Below, piece after piece: positions 30,862 to 39,137 of a DNA stretch of 64,000 bases. This DNA comes from JABSOG01 sp965277695 (lineage in GTDB: Bacteria; Pseudomonadota; Gammaproteobacteria; Enterobacterales; Alteromonadaceae): assembly GCA_965277695.1 (NCBI GenBank), contig CBDIDQ010000056.1, forward strand, positions 62,001 to 126,000. The letters are read 5' to 3'. Numbering within the stretch: position 1 is the stretch's first letter; the number at the start of each line of letters is the position of its first letter. Position numbers and translations under genes: made by a program. The notes beneath the pieces were generated by a model. That model worked only from the letters and a program-made list of their open reading frames with translations, was not told the origin of the DNA and ran no database searches.

Positions 30862-31806
30862 ATGAAAGCCAATGAATCTCACGATATCTTTTTTTCATAT
30901 AGTCGTCATGATGAAGCCCTTGCCAGGGTCATTGTAGATATTTTGAAAGCGGAAGGTTTCACTGTTTGGTGGGATCAGGACATAGAACCTGATGAACCTT
31001 GGGCTGAAACTATTGAGAAGAGACTCTTTGGAGCAAAGCTAGTTGTGGTCGGCTGGTCCCCTACCGCAGTAGCAAGTGAAGCTGTTCGAGAAGAGGCTAG
31101 ATGGGCTAAAAATCACGGCACTTTACTCCAAATCTTCTTGCGTGTCTGTAACCCCCCTCTTTTTTTTGGTGAACGTCAAATTATCAACATGGAATCTTGG
31201 TTTAATGAAAATAATTGGGAACCAATCGAAAAAGCGATTAAATATGTTAGAACGATTCTTAGTAATAAATCACAACTGACCCTTGCAAGAGAGTCTGGTC
31301 TTATTGGGCTATTTTCGCAAATCAAACATGCTCGTAAGGCGCTTGGAGAGGAATGGTTTAGAATTATTCCTATCGTTGGGCATAAAGGTATTAGAGTGGC
31401 TTCTAGCCCAACGGAGTTACAAGAAATTCCTGTAGGTTCAAGAGTAAAATTAGTTTTCGATATTGATAGACCTTCGAGAATATGCGTGCTGACAATCGAT
31501 TCTACTGGTATTGCATCTCTGGACCAATACCTGCAGAAAGAGAAAGCTCTAATTCTCCCTAGTGGTAAGTCAGAGTTCTTTGGCCCCCCAGACCAACCGC
31601 TAGAGGTACAACCACCGATAGGGCTGGCTATCACTGTTGCTTTTTTAATTGAAGGGCCTTTGAAGCTTGATATCGAGGATGTCGTAAAAAATAAGCAGGT
31701 AACCCCAGCGAGGCTTCATCAATTATTGGAATTGATTTCGAATTCTAGTCCTGAGTCGTGTAAAGTAGCACCCGTATTTTATAGTGTTTCTAAACCTCTA
31801 AAGTAA
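30862..31806 (+). CDS. TIR-domain protein with DUF4384-like C-terminus
   Basis: I chose the ATG at 30862 (AAGGATT ribosome-binding site; the TIR strand begins eight residues in) over an upstream GTG at 30814. The 314-residue protein has an N-terminal TIR domain: HDIFFSYSRHDE, then WWDQDI, a LVVVGWSPTA strand, and the SEAVREEARWA helix with candidate catalytic Glu at 77 or 78. Bacterial TIR domains often cleave NAD+. After a helical linker, residues about 190-290 resemble DUF4384 (GSRVKLVFDIDRPSR, then LTIDSTGIASL). The TAA stop lies within the GTAAGCG terminus of an IS66 remnant, so the native C-terminus may have been longer. It probably forms a two-gene unit with the CHAT gene. Confidence 0.85.
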   Translation: MKANESHDIFFSYSRHDEALARVIVDILKAEGFTVWWDQDIEPDEPWAETIEKRLFGAKLVVVGWSPTAVASEAVREEARWAKNHGTLLQIFLRVCNPPLFFGERQIINMESWFNENNWEPIEKAIKYVRTILSNKSQLTLARESGLIGLFSQIKHARKALGEEWFRIIPIVGHKGIRVASSPTELQEIPVGSRVKLVFDIDRPSRICVLTIDSTGIASLDQYLQKEKALILPSGKSEFFGPPDQPLEVQPPIGLAITVAFLIEGPLKLDIEDVVKNKQVTPARLHQLLELISNSSPESCKVAPVFYSVSKPLK

Positions 31807-32083
31807 GCGTCCGGGCAAGTACACCCTGAAATGGTTGAAGGGTTATGAGAAAATGATAGAGCTGGCGGATTTTGACCGAGGGCTGGGTGTTTGATGATCA
31901 TACAGTGCCAACTGAGTATACATGCTGGCACACCTGAGCCAACACTATCCGAGAGGGGCTACAGTTTCACGTTCCAGGGCAATAAAGCGTCGAGCGCTTG
32001 GTCATCCGGGTTTTGACATAACAGCTTCAGGCAATATTCTATATAGTCAAATGGCACCAATCCGTTCGCCTTCGCCGTCTATG
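31803..32083 (-). mobile_element. IS66-family end with transposase C-terminal remnant (copy A)
   Basis: It begins with the IS66-type terminus GTAAGCGTCCGG at 31803, overlapping the TIR stop codon. On the minus strand the distal part still reads as the transposase C-terminus (a degenerate ANGL, then DYIEYCL, then DALVALQR-like end), but it is broken. It is a near-duplicate of copy B at 32273-32544. Confidence 0.7.
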
Positions 32084-32200
32084 CCGAACCCAGAACTATG
32101 CCGCAAACATGATGGAATCCCTTATATTTGAGCAGGTTGCTCTTTCTTTATTCGGCATAGTTTAATAACACTTCTTCCTTAACAAGATGGAGAAGATAAC

Positions 32201-32299
32201 ATGAGCATAAGTGCATTTGTCACCAGCCCAAAAACCTGTCAACTTTTACACGCCGGCCCCTTCGATTCATATGTAAGCGTCCGGACAAGTACACCCTGA
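32201..32299 (+). pseudogene. Truncated N-terminal ORF cut by IS66 copy B
   Basis: An ATG with a GGAG ribosome-binding site opens a frame that runs MSISAFVTSPKTCQLLHAGP and then enters the IS66 terminus at 32273 and stops at 32299. The beginning resembles the N-terminus of a tyrosine-recombinase-like protein, but too little is left to be sure. Confidence 0.4.
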
Positions 32300-32544
32300 A
32301 ATGGTTGAAGGGTGATGAGAAAATGATAGGGCTGGCGGATTTCGACCGAGGGCTGGGTATTTGATGATCACCGATCATGCAAGACGACATGCTGGCACAT
32401 CTGAGCCACCATTATCCAAGGGCTATAGTTTCACGTTCCAAGGCAATAAAGCGTCGAGCGCTTGTTCATCCGGATGTTGACATAACACCGTTAAGCAATG
32501 TTCGATATAGTCGTATGGCACCAACCCATTTGCCTTCGCTGTCT
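32273..32544 (-). mobile_element. IS66-family end with transposase C-terminal remnant (copy B)
   Basis: Same terminus as copy A (GTAAGCGTCCGGACAAG). Reading the minus strand from about 32544, the IS66 transposase C-terminal signature is clear: ANGLVPYDYIEHCL, then HPDEQALDALLPWNVKL and a stop. Only the 3' end of the element is present; no complete transposase exists in the window. Confidence 0.8.
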
Positions 32545-32633
32545 CGACAATGCTATAAAGCATCGCGCTTGACTGCGCCCCATTGGCGGTATTACTGAAT
32601 AACCAGTTTTTTCGACTATGTTGATATCCACAT

Positions 32634-32843
32634 AGTCGGAAGGCGTGGTTATTTGCCGATACCCCGGCAGGTGCACACGCCAGCAGTGTGCATTATAGTC
32701 TGATCGAGACCGCAAAATTACATGGGCTTGAACCTTATGCCTACCTCAACGCCATCTTCAAAGCTTTGCCATATGCCGAGACAGTTGGAGACTTCGAAGC
32801 ACTCCTGCCTTGGCATTTTAAATCGCAAAATTTAGATAGCTAG
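32634..32843 (+). pseudogene. IS66 transposase C-terminal fragment (opposite orientation)
   Basis: The plus-strand frame reads SRKAWLFADTPAGAHASS, then LHGLEPYAYLNAIF and FEALLPWHF before the stop at 32841. These are hallmark C-terminal blocks of IS66 TnpC. The 5' part is missing. It is a different IS66 lineage from copies A and B, since the wording of the blocks differs. Confidence 0.85.
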
Positions 32844-32897
32844 CCCCGTAGGTTCATTGGGCGATTACCATAGAGTAGTATATGCTTGGGGTTTTTC

Positions 32898-32976
32898 AAT
32901 GACAAATTATGGGTTAGGAATGACAGCTTATGGGTCGTAAATGACAAGTTACGGGTCAAAAGTGACAGTTTATCGG
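32898..32976 (-). repeat. Iteron array, right set: four copies in exact 21-bp phase
   Basis: Copies begin at 32898, 32919, 32940 and 32961, exactly 21 bp apart (two helical turns). On the plus strand they read AATGACA-GCTTATGGGT with variants; the reverse complement matches the left set at 24886-25011. A weaker fifth copy begins near 32980. Regular two-turn spacing is typical of Rep-initiator iterons, so this is the best replication-origin candidate in the window. No rep gene is visible nearby. Confidence 0.8.
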
Positions 32977-32994
32977 CATAATGACAACACAAAC

Positions 32995-34581
32995 TCAATT
33001 CATCGAAGTAGTAATTTTATTAATGGCACCCTTGAGAACATCCAGTAGTTTATTGATATTTTCTTTCAGTGAGGCCATGACATCATCCAACAATGGAAGT
33101 TGATCCAGCTTATCAATGGCTTGTTGGTATTTATCCTTCCATCCTTCCAGCAGTTCGTCCATTTTTGCCAATTTTTCAGGTTCGTTTGCGTATTCCTCGC
33201 TGATTTCGTCAATCAGATCGCTCATATTACTGTTTATGTTTACCATACTATCCATAATTGCCTTGGTGCCATGGTCTTCAGCAAGCGCTGAAATTCGTTT
33301 TTTTGCTTCACTCAATTGTTGAGGGTCCTGGAGGTCTTTGTTTTGTTCAGCAAATTTGAAAAGTTCAGAACTTTCAAGAATATCTAATACGCTACTATGA
33401 CTTTGTGACATATCATTTAATCGATTAAGATTATCTTCAAACCTTGAATCAAAAAAAGTGCCAAAGTCGGCGTTTACAGGTGTTGTGCCATTGACCTGCG
33501 TAGTATTTATCGAATTGTCAGGCGTTGGCGTAACAGGATCTGGTAATGTATTTGTAGAGTTAATTGTTGGTTTGGGTACCTTCTGGATTAAATTGCTAGC
33601 TGCGGAAAAAACAGCAGAGCTAATTCCGCCGACTAAATTAGCAACCCCTGCGCCAAAAGACGCACCCAAATTTTGCTGGTTTTGAACTGGGTAAGATGCA
33701 CCCGCTGGCTGTGTCGGTGCATGTTGAAGCCCATATGGCAGTGGGGGTTGATCATCCAACTCGTCCAAAGAAACATCCTTCATGGGGCGTGTGTCTTGAA
33801 TCGGTTGCGTCGGACGGTCATCAAGTTGCTCTTCTTCTGGCCCATCCAAACTGTCACCAAAGTAGTCATCATATTGCTGCGAGTCAAATTGGCTCGAAGA
33901 AACGGATGCTTCCTCAGATAACGTACCGCCGCCAAAACCTGAAAGATTGAACTGGGCATTGAGTTCGGTTAATTGCTCATCTGGTGAAGGTTGATGCGAA
34001 GGTGTTTCACTGTAACCCTGAGCACCAGGGGCGGCTTGTGTCGTCGACAGACTGATAGAGCTTGCCCGGTTGGAGAGAATATCGTCGATAATGTGCTGCT
34101 GTTGCTCAGGATCTTCGTCGACCTTATCCGGATCACCATTTACCACCGGGTCCTCAATAGGTCCAGCAGTATCAGCAGTGGCAAGAGTTGAACTTGCATT
34201 AGTTCCGGGATTGAATGGGTGCTGATTTAATGCTTGGGCCGCAAGGTCTGCTTCATTGACATCTTGCGGTTCAGTAGCGATATCTGGCTGCCTGTCAGGC
34301 TCCGTTTGCGGTGCATCTGCCTGTTGTGGTGGTACATGCGCATTCTGAACGTCGATACTTTGCTCAGTCACTGGCAAGCCGGTTGCTGAAAATACCAAGT
34401 CATTCATCGCCTGTAAATCAGGATCCCCTTGCACAATGGCAGAATCACTTATACTGACAGGGTCTGCTTGTTGATAACTACCAACAATTGATGAGTCCGG
34501 ATAATTCTCAAGCATGGCGATTTGTGCTGCGTAGTGATCTGCGCTTGTCGGCGTTGTGGCTACATCAGTTAGATCTGTCAT
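32995..34581 (-). CDS. Acidic, largely disordered protein with helical C-terminus; unknown
   Basis: A 528-residue protein with GAGGT upstream of its ATG. Residues 1-300 are low-complexity, rich in Asp, Gln, Pro and Ser, and look disordered. A short Gly/Ala-rich amphipathic stretch near 310-330 (GAGVANLVGGISSAVFSAAS) might touch membranes. The C-terminal 150 residues are charged helices, probably coiled coil (LAKMDELLEGWKDKYQQAIDKL). No signal peptide. It reads towards the iterons and stands alone, 450 bp from the next operon. A secreted effector, scaffold or entry-control role would all fit; none is shown. Confidence 0.7.
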   Translation of the reverse strand: MTDLTDVATTPTSADHYAAQIAMLENYPDSSIVGSYQQADPVSISDSAIVQGDPDLQAMNDLVFSATGLPVTEQSIDVQNAHVPPQQADAPQTEPDRQPDIATEPQDVNEADLAAQALNQHPFNPGTNASSTLATADTAGPIEDPVVNGDPDKVDEDPEQQQHIIDDILSNRASSISLSTTQAAPGAQGYSETPSHQPSPDEQLTELNAQFNLSGFGGGTLSEEASVSSSQFDSQQYDDYFGDSLDGPEEEQLDDRPTQPIQDTRPMKDVSLDELDDQPPLPYGLQHAPTQPAGASYPVQNQQNLGASFGAGVANLVGGISSAVFSAASNLIQKVPKPTINSTNTLPDPVTPTPDNSINTTQVNGTTPVNADFGTFFDSRFEDNLNRLNDMSQSHSSVLDILESSELFKFAEQNKDLQDPQQLSEAKKRISALAEDHGTKAIMDSMVNINSNMSDLIDEISEEYANEPEKLAKMDELLEGWKDKYQQAIDKLDQLPLLDDVMASLKENINKLLDVLKGAINKITTSMN

Positions 34582-34759
34582 TTATAAACCTCAAAGCGTT
34601 AATATCGCTCTATTAAAAATTGCTTACCGTCATTATCTTTTTGCTCACGCCATGACATCACTTCATCTTGGGGGATTGGAAAAGTAAAATAATCGTAACC
34701 ATTCAGCGTAATTGCTGATTTTGTGGATAAGTTTGAGCATGAGCTTTTTATCCACAAAA

Positions 34760-34894
34760 GGTGGGCATCGCTGCGCTCTGCTATATGTCACTCCGTGACA
34801 CCACCCTACAAAAGACTGTAGTATCAAATGATTGCGATAACCTTTGAGGAGACAGTCTTTTGTAGGGTGGCGCAGAGCCCCAGCGATGCCCACC
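34760..34894. repeat. Imperfect inverted repeat (REP/MITE-like), in the 34582-35035 gap
   Basis: The arms GGTGGGCATCGCTG... and ...CAGCGATGCCCACC face each other. Inside, CCTACAAAAGACTGTAG faces ACAGTCTTTTGTAGG. The motif is typical of palindromic intergenic repeats in marine gammaproteobacteria. No ORF in it is convincing. Confidence 0.75.
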
Positions 34895-34930
34895 GAAAGG
34901 ATCGTTTATCCGCAAGCTGAATAGTTACAA

Positions 34931-35017
34931 ATAATCAAATAACCCTACTCGCCAGTATGTAAGCTTTTGCTTTTAATTGTTAATTATTCATTGTTAATTA
35001 TTAATTTCGCGAAGCCT
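34931..35017 (+). repeat. Long inverted repeat, left copy
   Basis: About 80 bp running from ATAATCAAATAACCCTACTC to TTTCGCGAAGCCT. Its reverse complement recurs at 58139-58219 with a few substitutions and one small indel (an extra TTGTTAATTA-type block here). The two copies bracket 23 kb. Confidence 0.8.
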
Positions 35018-35035
35018 TGCTCCATATATGTAGCA

Positions 35036-36142
35036 CTACAAAATACCTAACAAACCCGCTTCGCTATTCAGCGCCTGGATCAGCCTCAACATTAATAACG
35101 TATTTTTGAGCTGCTTTTTTTCGTTTGATTTGAGCAACAAATAATTTTCTTCTGCCTTTAAATAAGTCAGCTCTCGTTGCAATCCAACAGTGCTCAACGA
35201 TTTAATATCAAGGTAATACCCTGGCGAAGCTAACCTGCCACTAACCAAGCCTGAAACTGTTTCGGCTTCACTGATACTCGCTGCAGCCGAGGTTTTTGTC
35301 ATATACGAGCGGACCCAATCTGTTTCAATCGTTTGGGCTTGTTCCACCAACAAATTGAGTACTGCATCCATAACAAAAGCCAGCTTGGCATTATAGATCT
35401 TGCGTTCAAACTCATAAGTTTTAGTGCCATTGCCGTCTGCGGGCAATGGATGTGTATTCACCATAAAAGTGAATAAGTCCTGATAGGCGTTGAACGCTTC
35501 ATCACTTAACGTTGAGCCAGAGGCTAAATGGCTGATATCAAATAATTTATCTTTAAATGAAGCCCGAATACCGACCGCAATGCTTTCATCCCCTGTTTCC
35601 AGTTCCGTCGAGTAGGAGATGAAATGCTGCAATATTTCCCGATGTAGCGCCTTGCCTTTTTTCAGTCCTTTTTTGTGATTGCCAGCCTTGTTAGTGAAAA
35701 GCTCTCCCGTTTCTGGCATGGCGTTTAGCAGGTAGGTTTGATTGTTTTCGTTGACTTTTGCCGACAATCGAAGTGCCTTTAAACTGGTATAAAGGTTCTG
35801 AGAAATATTGTCTGTATTCTCTGCCATGGTTTTGTTGCGCATATATTCAGCTAATAGCCAAACATCAGTCTGCGCAGCCAGACCATGGGCTGAGAACTCC
35901 AATTGTTCAAACCAAGCGGCACCAAGGGCGGCAGCCTGCTCGATGACGGCGGAGTCAACCGAGAGCAGTTGTGAATTCAGTGCATTGTTGTGGCTTGTCA
36001 TTTGACCATATACGGCACCGACAGTCACCCCCATCTTCAGCAAAGCAGGTACGCTGCAACCGGCATCACAAAATGGCATACAGGGCTGAAATGCAGTGGC
36101 GTTGCCTGCTAACAGCAATGACAAAAACAGCCACTTTCTCAT
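35036..36142 (-). CDS. Secreted Cys-rich N-terminus protein, paralogue 3 of 3
   Basis: A 368-residue protein with a signal peptide (LLLAGNATAF) and a mature N-terminus rich in Cys (PCMPFCDAGC). The rest is helical, ending in a heptad-like segment after the family motif GLQRELTYLKAEENY. It is the most divergent of three tandem paralogues: same length class, same Cys start, same NENNQTY-type motif and same C-terminal block. It overlaps the upstream gene by four bases. Predicted periplasmic or surface protein. Position beside dotA suggests a part of the conjugation apparatus, not one I can name. Confidence 0.75.
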   Translation of the reverse strand: MRKWLFLSLLLAGNATAFQPCMPFCDAGCSVPALLKMGVTVGAVYGQMTSHNNALNSQLLSVDSAVIEQAAALGAAWFEQLEFSAHGLAAQTDVWLLAEYMRNKTMAENTDNISQNLYTSLKALRLSAKVNENNQTYLLNAMPETGELFTNKAGNHKKGLKKGKALHREILQHFISYSTELETGDESIAVGIRASFKDKLFDISHLASGSTLSDEAFNAYQDLFTFMVNTHPLPADGNGTKTYEFERKIYNAKLAFVMDAVLNLLVEQAQTIETDWVRSYMTKTSAAASISEAETVSGLVSGRLASPGYYLDIKSLSTVGLQRELTYLKAEENYLLLKSNEKKQLKNTLLMLRLIQALNSEAGLLGIL

Positions 36143-37323
36143 CGTGGCTCTCCCGGGTTGTCATCTGGTTTATCAAGACTGTTGAATGAAAGGGCAAGCA
36201 ATCGGTTTTGTTGTTTTTTTAGCGTATTTTGCTGCATCAAGATCATGTTCTTTTGCGCTTGCTGATAGGTCAACTCTCTTCTTAGCCCGGTAACATTAAG
36301 CTTTTTAATACTGTTGTACCACTCCGGGTCAACGAGCCGATTAATAACATGGCCATTCAAATGTTCGGTTTGACTGGTTTTACCTGACAGGTCTTTATCC
36401 GGATCATAGTAATATTCACTTTCGGGAGCCGGAGTCAGCGCCAACTTTGATGCAACCAAATTGATGATTGCTTCAAAGACGATTAGCTGTTGCAAATTGT
36501 AATTGAGTCGACGCTGTTGAAAATCCGCCTTGTCAACCGTTGTTTGACCAGACAAAACGGAAGGCAGCGGACGCTGCTCAACCAGCAGAGACAGGACTCT
36601 GAAAACATATTGCATATCATCGCCTGAAATCAGGTTTTTGGCGAAAATGTCGTTGAAGTGTTTATCCGAAACAAACTCCGTCAGCGCTTTGGCTTTGATA
36701 ATATGTGTCGAGCCGACCGGGCGAGTATTATCAGTATCGTTGAGGTAATCGTTAAAACTTTTAAGCGATTGTTTAATAAACAGCTCACTATTGACAGAAA
36801 GTGCCCGTTGGGTGTCAACCTGATCCGACAAAATGTCCCCTGACAGCGGTTGGGAGAATTGGTCATAGGTCGTATTGTTTTCATTGGCCGTTTTGGCCAG
36901 CAATAATTCTTTCAGCGCTTGATGTAACCCGGTGATCAGGGTGTCAGTGTTTCGGTTTGTGGCTATGCCTGCTTGTTGATAAGCCAGCGTTAGCCGATTG
37001 GCATTAGCAGACATGCCTTGCAGATAGCGGGTATGTTGATCAATCAGACTAGCGCCCAGGGCCTCTGTATAAACAATGTGAGAGTTGTTTACTCCGCTTA
37101 AAGCCTGGGTAAGTGAACTATAACCAGCGTTCAATGTCGAGATTGAAGTGGACAGAGATGCGCCCATGTTATTAAAAGCAGCGCCGGCACAACTGGTATC
37201 ACAGGGAATGATGCCACACACGAACCCGGCACAACAGGGGCCGATACCAAAGTTAGCCTGAGCAGGCGTTGAAAAAAGACCAAGTGTTGCGCACAAGACG
37301 ATAATGAACCTTTTGATTAGCAT
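36139..37323 (-). CDS. Secreted Cys-rich N-terminus protein, paralogue 2 of 3
   Basis: A 394-residue protein with a signal peptide (LFSTPAQA) and the mature start NFGIGPCCAGFVCG followed by IPCDTSC, i.e. six Cys within about 25 residues. The helical body shares TANENNTTYDQ and QPLSGDI with paralogue 1, and the C-terminal GLRRELTYQQAQKN with both. The Cys cluster could form disulphides or a metal site at the N-terminus of a coiled-coil rod. Translation is coupled to the next gene by an ATGA overlap. Confidence 0.78.
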   Translation of the reverse strand: MLIKRFIIVLCATLGLFSTPAQANFGIGPCCAGFVCGIIPCDTSCAGAAFNNMGASLSTSISTLNAGYSSLTQALSGVNNSHIVYTEALGASLIDQHTRYLQGMSANANRLTLAYQQAGIATNRNTDTLITGLHQALKELLLAKTANENNTTYDQFSQPLSGDILSDQVDTQRALSVNSELFIKQSLKSFNDYLNDTDNTRPVGSTHIIKAKALTEFVSDKHFNDIFAKNLISGDDMQYVFRVLSLLVEQRPLPSVLSGQTTVDKADFQQRRLNYNLQQLIVFEAIINLVASKLALTPAPESEYYYDPDKDLSGKTSQTEHLNGHVINRLVDPEWYNSIKKLNVTGLRRELTYQQAQKNMILMQQNTLKKQQNRLLALSFNSLDKPDDNPGEPR

Positions 37324-37329
37324 ATTTCA

Positions 37330-38484
37330 TTAAGTCCCATGAATTGTTGGTCGATGTGATTTCAGCGTCTGGATTTGTTGCAACGCCTGCAGCAGCAACG
37401 CGCCCTTATCATGCTTCAGCTGTTCAGCAAGCAAGTAATTATTGATGCTTTGTTGATAAACTTGCTCCCGCAGAATACCGGCTTGGGACATTGATTTGAC
37501 ATTTAAAAACCAGCCTTCAGAGAGTAACCGCCCTTCTGTTTCTGCCTTAATAAATTCCGCCTGAGAAACGAGGCCATTTTCATCGGGGGTGATATTAACG
37601 TAGCCTTGCTGCCAGTCTGCTGTAGACAGTGGCAAAGTGGCACTTTTTGATGCCACCATATCTGCAAACACCGCATGTGCCAAACCGGTTTTTACATTGT
37701 AAAGCTGCCGATCCAATTCGTACTTCACCGCGTTTGGATCGCTGGCCATTTGTTCTGCCGTTGCCGCTTTAAGTGGTACCGGATTGAACATTATGGTCAA
37801 AAGACGTTGGAAGTTGAGTGATTCGACATCACTTAGCCTGTCTTGAAGCAGAAAAGGCAAAGGATCGAACACTTCCTCTTCTTCGGACAACAGGATGCCT
37901 ACTTTAATACTGCTGCCTGCTGCGTCGACGTCATCCGTATTATTTGAATACAGCTGCATGTCGGCGACCATCTGCTCAAATATTTGTCGTGTCTGGACAA
38001 AGCTTTGCTTTAACAGCGGTGCCCTGTTAGCACCAATGTCACCAGAAATTGGCTGGGCAATCTGAGGGTGGTAAGTTTTATTATTGTTGTCAACCTGTTC
38101 AGCGAGATGTAATTGCTTAAACAGGGTGACCAGAGAGGTGACCAAATGGTCAGTGAGCCGATTTCCTGTTGCTGTATTTTGCTGTATTGCCAACTCTATC
38201 TTATTTGTTGCCGCAGACAGACCAGAAAGGTACTGTTGTGAATTGATTTGAATCAGGCTTTCAAGCGTGGCCGTCGACGCTTTAATTGTGGTATCCAGTG
38301 CTTGCGTTGCAGCAACATTGGATTCAACTGCCGCATTTGTTGCATTTACCGCTGTCTGAATTTGAGCAGTCGCCGCTTCAGCGGCTGCTTGAATGCAGGG
38401 ATCACATCCAGACAATGCTGGAAATGGCAGCCCAGACAAAACCAGATAGGTGAGCGCACAAAGTAAACGATACCTGACCATCAA
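37330..38484 (-). CDS. Secreted Cys-rich N-terminus protein, paralogue 1 of 3
   Basis: A 384-residue protein. The signal peptide ends near LPFPALSG, and mature CDPCIQAAAEAA opens a long alanine-rich helix. It shares QLHLAEQVDNNNKTY, QPISGDIG and the C-terminal AGILREQVYQQSINNY block with its two neighbours, so the family arose by tandem duplication and diverged strongly. It is coupled by a four-base overlap to the secreted protein upstream. Probably a multimeric periplasmic or extracellular part of the transfer machine; this is inference. Confidence 0.78.
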   Translation of the reverse strand: MMVRYRLLCALTYLVLSGLPFPALSGCDPCIQAAAEAATAQIQTAVNATNAAVESNVAATQALDTTIKASTATLESLIQINSQQYLSGLSAATNKIELAIQQNTATGNRLTDHLVTSLVTLFKQLHLAEQVDNNNKTYHPQIAQPISGDIGANRAPLLKQSFVQTRQIFEQMVADMQLYSNNTDDVDAAGSSIKVGILLSEEEEVFDPLPFLLQDRLSDVESLNFQRLLTIMFNPVPLKAATAEQMASDPNAVKYELDRQLYNVKTGLAHAVFADMVASKSATLPLSTADWQQGYVNITPDENGLVSQAEFIKAETEGRLLSEGWFLNVKSMSQAGILREQVYQQSINNYLLAEQLKHDKGALLLQALQQIQTLKSHRPTIHGT

Positions 38485-39137
38485 TTATCGCCCTCTTTTT
38501 TGTCACTGCCAAAGAATGTATTCAAATCCAGCATCTGCTTAAACTGGCTTTCCAGCTTTTCTTTATCATTGCCTCGGATTGCATCGGCTGCAGCATGGGT
38601 ATCCAAAGATTTAACAGCCGCATCTATTTGAGCGGCGGTCGGCACGGTGCCCAATGTTTTGGTTGATACTTTTTGCACCAACGCTGTACTATCCAGCTGA
38701 ACATCCGAATTAGTGACACTCTGCCAGTCAGAAATTGCATCACCTTGTACCACTGAAACACTACTCAGGCCGAAAGGACCCTGAAGATCGAATGTCAACT
38801 TTTCAGTGATGTTGTTTATGTGTTGCTCTGCAGCATCACATACCATATTAAAAATCTGATCTTTTAAGGTGGCATAGATCGGTTCCCAGATATTAGTGAG
38901 ATCAATCGTAAACACACTCAAATCTATGCTGCGGATATCATCTAAGCACCCGGAATCAATCGCTTTTTGCGGGTTGCTGGTAACGGTATCAATCACCTCC
39001 AGTGCACTGTTGTTCATGTCTGTTAACAACAGCTCAATTTGTGCTTTTTGCAATTCTGCCATGTTTGGCCTTGCGGGTGTCGCCGACGCGATGCCCGGTA
39101 AAATGAGCACCAAAGCCAGTATCATCTTATGTTTCAT
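38481..39137 (-). CDS. Small secreted protein of the same operon
   Basis: I chose the ATG at 39137 (GGAGAGG ribosome-binding site, then MKHKMILALVLILPGIASA, a clean signal peptide) over an upstream in-frame ATG at 39158. The mature protein of about 199 residues is helical with two Cys (GCLDDI and MVCDAA) that could pair, and a short beta-like block near LTFDLQGPFGLSS. It resembles in style the small secreted helical proteins of conjugative pili, but I cannot assign a family. It overlaps both neighbours. Confidence 0.75.
   Translation of the reverse strand: MKHKMILALVLILPGIASATPARPNMAELQKAQIELLLTDMNNSALEVIDTVTSNPQKAIDSGCLDDIRSIDLSVFTIDLTNIWEPIYATLKDQIFNMVCDAAEQHINNITEKLTFDLQGPFGLSSVSVVQGDAISDWQSVTNSDVQLDSTALVQKVSTKTLGTVPTAAQIDAAVKSLDTHAAADAIRGNDKEKLESQFKQMLDLNTFFGSDKKEGDN

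Noticed and set aside
34663..34893. 76-codon minus-strand ORF
   Set aside because: Coincides with the inverted-repeat element; translation of palindromic DNA.
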